A stretch of 5,399 bases of DNA from Candidatus Helarchaeota archaeon (GTDB taxonomy: Archaea; Asgardarchaeota; Lokiarchaeia; Helarchaeales; JABXJV01): the NCBI GenBank assembly GCA_013375355.1, contig JABXJV010000484.1:1-5399 (forward strand). Direction: 5' to 3'. Under the pieces are notes generated by a model. The model was not told the DNA's origin. It did no database searches and worked only from the letters and a program-made list of their open reading frames with translations. Every line of letters starts with the position of its first letter. Position 1 is the first letter of the stretch. Below, in pieces: positions 1 to 4,853 of this stretch. Position numbers and translations under genes: made by a program.

Positions 1-465
1 AAGTGAAATAAGTTCGGACACTCTTAAACCACAGGAATACATAACCTCAAGCATTGCTTTATCCCTTAATACAAATTTTTTTGATTCATCAGGCTGATTA
101 AGGATTTTTTCTATCTCATTGTATTCAAGAACAGTTGGAAGTTTTTTTTCTGTCTTTGGTCTGAAAAGATTTTCTGTAGGGTCATTTCTTGCTACCCCCT
201 CTCCTAATGCGTATCTATGAAACGACCTAATGGCAGAAAAATTTCTGGATATGCTTTTCGCAGAAAGTCCTAATTGATGAAGCATATTAAAAAGTGAAGT
301 TATAATTTCGGATCTAACATCATCAAATAATTCAATATTTTTATATTTCAAATATTCCACATATCTTTTCAGATCATTTCTATATGAAACTACGGTATTA
401 TGTGAAAGATTTCTACCTATACTAATATAATTTAAGAATTTCTCAAGAAATAGCGTAATTTTCAT
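1..465 (-). CDS. xerD: XerD-like site-specific tyrosine recombinase, N-terminal part (cut by window edge)
   Basis: The frame is open from an ATG at 465 down to base 1: 155 codons with no stop, so the gene continues beyond the window. Residues 1 to about 90 match the SAM-like core-binding domain of Xer recombinases, with a LSHNTVVSYRNDLKRY stretch near residues 20-35. The catalytic domain then begins with LRDKAMLEVMYSCGLRVSEL. The Arg in GLRVSEL is residue 148, the number of the first catalytic Arg in E. coli XerD, and the surrounding residues match XerD closely. The remaining catalytic residues (Lys, His-x-x-Arg, His/Trp, Tyr) lie outside. Family role: resolution of chromosome dimers at dif with a partner recombinase and FtsK. 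An in-frame stop lies upstream, and 465 is the first ATG. There is no Shine-Dalgarno sequence, and the predicted leader is only about 11 nt. XerC or a solo XerA/XerH-type enzyme is possible; a phage integrase is less likely given the close XerD match. Confidence 0.9.
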   Translation of the reverse strand, partial: MKITLFLEKFLNYISIGRNLSHNTVVSYRNDLKRYVEYLKYKNIELFDDVRSEIITSLFNMLHQLGLSAKSISRNFSAIRSFHRYALGEGVARNDPTENLFRPKTEKKLPTVLEYNEIEKILNQPDESKKFVLRDKAMLEVMYSCGLRVSELISL

Positions 466-482
466 AACTAAGGAATTAATAA

Positions 483-512
483 ATTTTAATATTTACAATA
501 TTACTTTGTCAA
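483..512 (-). promoter_or_regulatory. Predicted sigma-70-type promoter of the xerD-like gene
   Basis: On the minus strand there is a perfect TTGACA (512-507), an 18-nt spacer and TAAAAT (488-483, 5 of 6 to TATAAT). A-rich DNA precedes the -35. It lies after the csp terminator and just before the recombinase ATG at 465. Transcription would start near 476, giving a very short leader of about 11 nt without a Shine-Dalgarno sequence. The same CTTGACAAA context occurs at the csp promoter. The prediction rests on sequence match only. Confidence 0.6.
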
Positions 513-554
513 GAATTTTTTTCATACTTTAAAAATTTATCGTTAAGATATATT

Positions 555-578
555 AAAAACCCCGACTAAAGATCGGGG
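555..578 (-). terminator. Intrinsic (rho-independent) terminator of csp
   Basis: On the minus strand a 6-bp GC-rich stem, CCCCGA (578-573) with TCGGGG (565-560), closes a 7-nt loop and is followed directly by TTTTT (559-555). It begins 42 nt after the csp stop codon, in DNA that is otherwise almost entirely A/T. On the plus strand no T-run follows, so it acts on minus-strand transcripts. It separates csp from the recombinase gene, which has its own promoter just downstream. Confidence 0.85.
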
Positions 579-620
579 CAAATTTCCGACAAAAATTTAA
601 TACAATTTAAGTCGTTATTT

Positions 621-821
621 TTAAATTACAACAACATTAGTTGCATGAAGACCTTTTTCGCCTTGAACGATATCAAACTCAACTTCCATTCCATCGGATA
701 GAGTTTTAAACCCTTCTTTTTTTATTTCTGAAAAATGGACGAAAACGTCAGGCCCGTTATCTTGTTTAATGAAACCGTAACCTTTATTTTCATTAAACCA
801 CTTTACTTTTCCCTTTGGCAT
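621..821 (-). CDS. csp: Cold-shock domain protein (CspA family)
   Basis: The product is 66 aa, the usual length for single-domain Csp proteins, and forms a five-stranded OB fold that binds single-stranded RNA/DNA. Family role: RNA chaperone that melts secondary structure at low temperature or in general growth; some members are constitutive. Visible motifs are KVKWFN at 5-10, RNP1 KGYGFI at 13-18, RNP2 VFVHF at 26-30, and the C-terminal [10 protein letters not shown]. The start is the ATG at 821, seven nt after AAGGAG; an upstream TTG at 845 would translate through this ribosome binding site. The gene appears monocistronic, with its own promoter (863-891) and a terminator (555-578). The predicted leader is only about 35 nt, with no room for the long thermosensing leader of E. 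coli cspA, so cold induction cannot be read from the sequence. The exact paralogue letter cannot be assigned. Confidence 0.97.
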   Translation of the reverse strand: MPKGKVKWFNENKGYGFIKQDNGPDVFVHFSEIKKEGFKTLSDGMEVEFDIVQGEKGLHATNVVVI

Positions 822-828
822 GTTACAT

Positions 829-834
829 CTCCTT
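829..834 (-). promoter_or_regulatory. Ribosome binding site fixing the csp start
   Basis: AAGGAG on the minus strand lies 7 nt before the ATG at 821, an ideal spacing. It decides for the 66-aa product over an 8-residue longer reading from TTG at 845. Confidence 0.9.
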
Positions 835-862
835 AATTGAAACAAAAAAATTATTACATAAA

Positions 863-891
863 AATATAAATATAATTTTTATATTTGTCAA
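863..891 (-). promoter_or_regulatory. Predicted sigma-70-type promoter of csp
   Basis: On the minus strand there is a perfect TTGACA (891-886), a 17-nt spacer and TATATT (868-863, 5 of 6 to TATAAT). The predicted start is near 856, which gives a 5' leader of about 35 nt before the ATG at 821. Immediately upstream (about 892-920) are alternating A and T tracts resembling an UP element, although the whole intergenic region is AT-rich. The region has no gene of its own and separates csp from the kinase-like gene ending at 937. Confidence 0.65.
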
Positions 892-936
892 GAAATTTTA
901 AAATTTTAAAATATAATGCATAATTTTCTAAATTTA

Positions 937-1515
937 TTATATCAAAAATGAATTAAATAATTGCATAACCAAACCAGATATAATAGGTATTGAAAGATTA
1001 TCATCAAGATTTACAAGTGTAAATTCAACAAAAGTAGCTGTAACTGCTCCGGAGATTCCGGTTATAAAATTAAGCGATTTTATAAAGTATACAATTATTA
1101 ATGAAGTTGATAAAAAAGCAAGAGTCCCCTCCAAAGTTTTATTATATATTTTAATTTTTCCAAAACTTTTTCCAAACAACGCGGCTGCTGAATCTGATAA
1201 TGTTAAAAACAACAAACAGGCAACTGCTATGCTTTTATCATATATCGATATTACCAGTACAGATGATATTAGGAGATATGTGGCGCCAGTGAATCTTTTT
1301 ATCTCCTGAACCCTTATTATATCTCTGAGAATCTTTATATATATTCTATTAATAAAATTAATATTGAATCTAATAATCTCAATCATGATAAGAAAGATTG
1401 CAAGTGGTATCAAAATTTTTAATATAAAACTTTTAGAGGAAAAAGCGTAAGAGAGAGGTATAATAGATGAAAATATGTGTATTGATTTTCGGTATAATTC
1501 TGATTTAAGACTCAT
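937..1515 (-). CDS. Dgk1/SEC59/VTE5-family CTP-dependent lipid or polyprenol kinase homologue
   Basis: The product is a 192-aa multi-pass membrane protein with hydrophobic stretches near residues 14-27, 30-48, 79-92, 95-107, 131-146, 149-162 and 176-191. Family marks, in order: ELYRKSIH at 6-13, GATYLL at 77-82, D108 in SDSAAALFGKSFGK (107-120), KTLEG at 126-130, E164 and DDN at 171-173 followed by a C-terminal hydrophobic segment. These fit the COG0170 family (dolichol kinase SEC59, yeast diacylglycerol kinase Dgk1, plant phytol kinase), whose characterised members transfer phosphate from CTP to a lipid alcohol. Similar bacterial proteins are often named phosphatidate cytidylyltransferase. 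The substrate cannot be told from sequence; candidates are diacylglycerol, undecaprenol-like polyprenol or phytol. The ATG at 1515 lies inside the end of rpe (11-bp overlap) with no evident Shine-Dalgarno sequence, so translation probably depends on coupling to rpe. No clear terminator follows its stop codon. Confidence 0.8.
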   Translation of the reverse strand: MSLKSELYRKSIHIFSSIIPLSYAFSSKSFILKILIPLAIFLIMIEIIRFNINFINRIYIKILRDIIRVQEIKRFTGATYLLISSVLVISIYDKSIAVACLLFLTLSDSAAALFGKSFGKIKIYNKTLEGTLAFLSTSLIIVYFIKSLNFITGISGAVTATFVEFTLVNLDDNLSIPIISGLVMQLFNSFLI

Positions 1516-2182
1516 TTTTTTTCAAGGCACTACGGATATTCTTGATTGCCTCTTCTATGTTTGGTTGTCTAAAAATAGTAGAACCAATAACAAACACATC
1601 CGCACCTGCGTTTGCAATCTTTCTTATATTTTCAGCATCAATGCCTCCATCGACTTCGATTAATAGACTGCTGTTATTTTTTTCCGCATATTCTCTCAGT
1701 TTTCTTATTTTATCTAATGTATAGTCGATGAATTTTTGACCTCCAAATCCCGGGAATACTGTCATTACAAGAATCATATCCAAATCTGATACAATATTTA
1801 AAACACTTTCGACAGGAGTATCGGGATTGATTGCAACACCCACATTTAATTCCAGATCTTTTATCAACTCTATATTCTTATGAATATCTTTACAGACCTC
1901 TTTGTGAATTGTAATGGAGTCTGCACCTGCATCCCTGAAAACTTTAATGAATTTTTCAGGGTGTTCTATCATGAGGTGAACATCAAGATATAAATTAGTG
2001 ATATTATTAATGATTTCTACCATTGAGGGACCGAAAGAAATATTTGGTACAAAATGGCCATCCATTATATCAAGATGTATCCAGTCTGCTCCTCCTCTTT
2101 CGACTGCTTTTATCTGATTATCCAAATTCTTAAAATCTGCATTAAGTATAGATGGTGCTATAAATATTTTATTTCTTTTCAT
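1505..2182 (-). CDS. rpe: Ribulose-phosphate 3-epimerase
   Basis: The 225-aa product is the normal length for this TIM-barrel enzyme. It interconverts D-ribulose 5-phosphate and D-xylulose 5-phosphate in the pentose phosphate pathway, in the cytoplasm, using a divalent metal. Visible motifs: APSILNADF at 9-17 (Ser for substrate), HLDIMDGHFVPNISFGP at 36-52 with metal ligand/catalytic D38 and H36, DVHLMIEHP at 67-75 with H69, and VDGGID at 177-182 with catalytic D178. The methionine cap residues M40, M71 and M140 are present. The phosphate-binding loop reads MTVFPGFGGQ (140-149), where most homologues I know carry Asn or Glu instead of Phe143. The start is the ATG at 2182, 12 bp after the PASTA gene stop, without an evident Shine-Dalgarno sequence. 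The gene ends in an A8 tract that overlaps the next gene's start. Confidence 0.97.
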   Translation of the reverse strand: MKRNKIFIAPSILNADFKNLDNQIKAVERGGADWIHLDIMDGHFVPNISFGPSMVEIINNITNLYLDVHLMIEHPEKFIKVFRDAGADSITIHKEVCKDIHKNIELIKDLELNVGVAINPDTPVESVLNIVSDLDMILVMTVFPGFGGQKFIDYTLDKIRKLREYAEKNNSSLLIEVDGGIDAENIRKIANAGADVFVIGSTIFRQPNIEEAIKNIRSALKKNES

Positions 2183-2194
2183 TTTTATTCTATG

Positions 2195-2986
2195 TTAAAA
2201 AATTGCTGAATCAGCGTTAACAAGAGAAGTGTCTATTTCAGATACAATAATATCAAGCGAATCCCCGGGTTTGAGCGGTGTTCCTGAAGAGATTGGCTCA
2301 TTATTAAACCCCATTCCAAGAATAGTATTGGGCAATAAATCATTTTTTACTATATGATATATTTTTCCGATTTTTAGTCCAGCCTTTCTTATTTCATCTT
2401 TAGCGATTTCAAGGTTCTTTCCTTCAATATCAGGAACAATAATTTCATCGGGGAATTTTCCCAGACTCACAGTTATATTCACTAATTCACCTTTTCTTGC
2501 TTTTGTTCCAGACAAGGGAGACTGGTTAATAACCACACCTTCTGGATAGAATGAGGAGAAGTCTCTTTCGATTAATCCGATATTTAATCCAGAATTGTTT
2601 ATTTTTATCTCTGCTTCTCTTTCTGAATTTCCGATTAAACTTGGGACTACTGCAGTGTTTGCTATCGTGCTCAAAGTTACATAAACTCTTCTCCCCTTTC
2701 TTACTACTGAATTTGGTCTTGGATTCTGAATTAATACAATATCAGGTGGAACAATATCGTCCGATTTTTTTTCCTCGACGATTATTTTAAAACCTTTTGA
2801 TTTTAAAATATCTCTTGCTTCACTGTATTTTTTTCCTACTATATCAGGTAAGATAACCTCTTTATTGTGATGGATATAAATAGGCATCACAATTTTATCT
2901 AAGAATAATACAAATAGTATAAATGCAATAAATATTAAACTAAAAACTTTAATTATACTCTTTATTTTATAAATATTTAAGAACAT
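2195..2986 (-). CDS. Membrane-anchored protein with three PASTA repeats and no kinase domain
   Basis: The product is 263 aa. A short basic N-terminus (K7, K9, K13) precedes one membrane span at about 14-35, so the rest should lie outside the cytoplasm. Three PASTA repeats follow at about 44-107, 112-175 and 182-249. The first two show the standard pattern: VP-x-x-G at the start, a helix ending in GL/GF, then VxxQxPxxGxxxxKG and a beta strand. Repeat 3 is divergent: it has EPISSG in place of the usual QxPxxG, plus a few extra residues. PASTA domains in PknB/PrkC kinases and PBP2x bind peptidoglycan or lipid II fragments or tune septal synthesis, so a cell-wall role is plausible but inferred. 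No Ser/Thr kinase or transpeptidase domain is present, and no room exists for one. The ATG at 2986 lies 20 bp after the fmt stop, without a Shine-Dalgarno sequence. Confidence 0.9.
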   Translation of the reverse strand: MFLNIYKIKSIIKVFSLIFIAFILFVLFLDKIVMPIYIHHNKEVILPDIVGKKYSEARDILKSKGFKIIVEEKKSDDIVPPDIVLIQNPRPNSVVRKGRRVYVTLSTIANTAVVPSLIGNSEREAEIKINNSGLNIGLIERDFSSFYPEGVVINQSPLSGTKARKGELVNITVSLGKFPDEIIVPDIEGKNLEIAKDEIRKAGLKIGKIYHIVKNDLLPNTILGMGFNNEPISSGTPLKPGDSLDIIVSEIDTSLVNADSAIF

Positions 2987-3006
2987 ATTATTTACTATTT
3001 AAAGTG

Positions 3007-3939
3007 TTATTTAAAATACTCTCCCTCAGAAATTCTATTTCCAATAAGAAAATCTCTAATAAACATTTTCTTCTTCCCTTCTTTCATAAGTTCCAAGATT
3101 TGAATCATGCCTTTGCCTGTATTTAAAATAAGTCCTTTGTCTAAATCAGAAATATAAACTGAACCTGGATTGCCTTTTGTATTTTCGGAATCGAATATTT
3201 TAGTTTTAAAAACTTTTAATCTTTTATTTTTATAAGTTGTATATGCACCTGGAGAAGTTGATAATCCTCTAACAAGGTTATGAATATCCAAAGCAGTGTT
3301 TGACCAGTTAATAATCATATGTTGAGGCTTTATTTTAGGGGCCTTTTTAAAGCCGTTTTTTTTCTGTTGGACGGCTGTTATATCTCCCTTCTGGATTTTG
3401 TCGATAACCTCCATTAGTAAATCAGGGCTCTGGATTGATAATTTATGCTGCATTTCACCTGCAGTCTCATCTTGACCTATTGATATTTTCTTCTGTAAAA
3501 TAATATCTCCTTTATCCACTTCTTCATTTATAAAAAATACAGAAAGTCCTATCTCCTTTTCTCCATTAATAATTGCCCAGTTTATTGGTGCTGCACCCCG
3601 ATATTCTGGAAGCATAGAGGGGTGCACATTGATAGTTCCAAACTTCGGAATAGTAAATACCTCTTTAGGGAGTATCCTGAAAGCAATAATAACACCAATC
3701 TCAGGATTTAATTTTTTCAATCTTCCAATAAACTCTTTACCTTTTAAATCAACTGGGTTTAAACAGATTATATTGTTTCTCTCTGAATATTCCTTAATTA
3801 TGCTTTTTTTGATTTTTCTTTCTCTTCCTTTAGGCTTATCTGGATGCGTAACAATACCAACAAGTTTATGGTCACTTCTAATAATTCTATCCAGGCACGG
3901 TATAGAAAACTCCGAAGATGTCATAAATAAGATGTTCAA
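3007..3939 (-). CDS. fmt: Methionyl-tRNA formyltransferase (TTG start)
   Basis: The 310-aa protein is the usual length for Fmt. It transfers a formyl group from 10-formyltetrahydrofolate to Met-tRNA(fMet) for translation initiation. The N-terminal Rossmann-like domain (1 to about 200) carries the catalytic set N104, H106 and D142 in INVHPSMLPEYRGAAPINWA (103-122) and EVDKGDI (140-146). The C-terminal OB-like tRNA-binding domain (about 205-310) includes KAPKIKPQHMIINW and LVRGLSTSPGAYTTY. AFRILP at 86-91 resembles the AFRMLP form I associate with Bacteroidota/Chlorobi Fmt rather than the AYG form of E. coli. The start codon is TTG at 3939: it gives the family-typical N-terminus (M/NILFMTSSEF) and lies 7 nt from GAAGGA. 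The next in-frame ATG (codon 6) would delete the first beta strand. It follows def after 15 bp, the classical def-fmt pair. Confidence 0.97.
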   Translation of the reverse strand: MNILFMTSSEFSIPCLDRIIRSDHKLVGIVTHPDKPKGRERKIKKSIIKEYSERNNIICLNPVDLKGKEFIGRLKKLNPEIGVIIAFRILPKEVFTIPKFGTINVHPSMLPEYRGAAPINWAIINGEKEIGLSVFFINEEVDKGDIILQKKISIGQDETAGEMQHKLSIQSPDLLMEVIDKIQKGDITAVQQKKNGFKKAPKIKPQHMIINWSNTALDIHNLVRGLSTSPGAYTTYKNKRLKVFKTKIFDSENTKGNPGSVYISDLDKGLILNTGKGMIQILELMKEGKKKMFIRDFLIGNRISEGEYFK

Positions 3940-3946
3940 GTTAATA

Positions 3947-3952
3947 TCCTTC
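3947..3952 (-). promoter_or_regulatory. Ribosome binding site fixing the TTG start of fmt
   Basis: GAAGGA on the minus strand lies 7 nt before the TTG at 3939 and sits in the 15-bp gap after the def stop codon. It supports the non-ATG start over the ATG at codon 6. Confidence 0.8.
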
Positions 3953-3954
3953 TT

Positions 3955-4470
3955 TTATGTAAATTCTATACCTTTTATAATTTTTTTTAACTTTGAACTC
4001 AAAAATTTTCTTTTTAGTGGAGGTAATCTGTCCACAAATAAAATTCCCTGAAGATGGTCCAATTCATGAAGAATCACTCTTGCCAACAGTCCCTCGCATT
4101 CTAATGTTTTAGTTTCACCAAATACATCCATGTAAGATATTTTAACAGATTCCGGTCTTTTCACCTCTTCTTTAATTCCTGGAATGCTTAGACAGCCTTC
4201 CTCGAGTATTAAACTACCTTTAGACTCTATGAGTTCGATATTTAACAATGCTTGTGGGCGTAATTGCTCATTAAAAAATGAAAAATTAACTACTGCGATA
4301 GATTTTGGAATTCCAATCTGATTTGCTGCTAATCCTATACCTTCAGCGATAACCATGGTCTCTATCATATTGTCAATTAAATCGAGTTCTTCGCTTGTTA
4401 TCTTTTCTATTGGTTTCGCTTTTTTTCTTAAAATAGGATTGCCATATTTGTTTATTGTTATCACAGCCAT
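3955..4470 (-). CDS. def: Peptide deformylase
   Basis: The 171-aa enzyme is a metalloprotease that removes the N-formyl group from nascent proteins at the ribosome exit. All three family motifs are intact: motif I GIGLAANQIG at 44-53, motif II EEGCLSIPG at 90-98 with metal ligand C93, and motif III HELDHLQG at 135-142 with metal ligands H135 and H139 and catalytic E136. Length and motif spacing fit a standard bacterial type I enzyme. The C-terminus is lysine-rich, with several Lys between residues 153 and 167. The ATG at 4470 lies only 2 bp after the yajC stop, and its ribosome binding site (AAGGAA, 4481-4476) sits within the last yajC codons, so the two are probably translationally coupled. 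fmt follows directly, matching the widespread def-fmt pairing in which one enzyme adds and the other removes the formyl group. Confidence 0.98.
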   Translation of the reverse strand: MAVITINKYGNPILRKKAKPIEKITSEELDLIDNMIETMVIAEGIGLAANQIGIPKSIAVVNFSFFNEQLRPQALLNIELIESKGSLILEEGCLSIPGIKEEVKRPESVKISYMDVFGETKTLECEGLLARVILHELDHLQGILFVDRLPPLKRKFLSSKLKKIIKGIEFT

Positions 4471-4472
4471 CT

Positions 4473-4793
4473 TTATTCCTTGCTTATAACTTTTGATATT
4501 GCAGTTTTTAATACTTCAATTTTTACATTCTGGTCTAATTTTAGAATAATTGTATTATCTTTTTCTTTTATGCCTGTAATTGTTCCTAATATCCCCCCAC
4601 TGGTTATTACTTTGTCCCCTTTCCTTAAATTATCAAGCATTATTCTAATCTCTTTCTGCCTCCTTATTTGGGGACGTATCATTAAAAAATAGATAATAAG
4701 AAATATAAGAATAAACGGAAGCAAAGTTAGAATGCCTGCTGACCCACTTGAACCTTGTGCTCCCCCCATCATTGCAAATATTTGTTCTGACAC
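4473..4793 (-). CDS. yajC: YajC, Sec translocase accessory membrane protein (GTG start)
   Basis: The product is 106 aa, typical for YajC, a small single-span inner-membrane protein that associates with SecDF in the Sec preprotein translocase complex. A Gly/Ser-rich N-terminus (MMGGAQGSSGSAG) precedes a strong membrane helix at about 20-39. The family marks IRPQIRRQKE (39-48) and the conserved domain RKGDKVITSGGILGTITGI (57-75) follow. The start codon is GTG at 4793, chosen because AGGAGG (4803-4798) lies just upstream; the first ATG, codon 8, would be 25 nt from that site. secD and secF, frequent neighbours of yajC, are not downstream; def follows after 2 bp instead. A separate promoter in the 60-bp upstream gap is possible but not convincing. 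Confidence 0.95.
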   Translation of the reverse strand: MSEQIFAMMGGAQGSSGSAGILTLLPFILIFLIIYFLMIRPQIRRQKEIRIMLDNLRKGDKVITSGGILGTITGIKEKDNTIILKLDQNVKIEVLKTAISKVISKE

Positions 4794-4797
4794 TTTT

Positions 4798-4803
4798 CCT
4801 CCT
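4798..4803 (-). promoter_or_regulatory. Strong ribosome binding site of yajC
   Basis: AGGAGG on the minus strand (within AAAGGAGG) is the strongest Shine-Dalgarno match in the window. It sits 4 nt before the GTG at 4793, slightly close but far better placed than for the ATG codons 8 and 9 further in. Confidence 0.8.
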
Positions 4804-4853
4804 TTAAATTTTTAAAAATTTTTTATCAAAAATAAAATAAATATCAAATTATA

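Noticed and set aside
1..465. Phage or integron integrase marking a mobile element
   Set aside because: The visible protein matches the XerD core-binding and early catalytic region closely, including Arg148 numbering, and no attachment-site repeats or cargo genes are nearby.
822..845. Longer csp reading from TTG at 845
   Set aside because: It would add eight residues not seen in the family and run through the AAGGAG ribosome binding site of the ATG at 821.
894..928. Repeated AAAATTTT tracts and an ATGCAT palindrome after the kinase gene, considered as a terminator or repeat array
   Set aside because: No GC-rich stem and T-run are present; the tracts are better read as AT-rich intergenic DNA upstream of the csp promoter.
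1475..1724. Two plus-strand open frames of about 60 codons near the rpe end
   Set aside because: They are antisense to rpe and the kinase-like gene, with no motif or ribosome binding site.
3629..4051. Plus-strand open frame of 140 codons across the fmt/def junction
   Set aside because: It is antisense to two certain genes (fmt and def), has a composition typical of reverse-strand shadows, and shows no recognisable motif.
4806..4821. Perfect 16-bp A/T palindrome upstream of yajC
   Set aside because: It consists only of A and T runs, is expected by chance in this composition, and has no GC stem for a terminator or an evident operator design.
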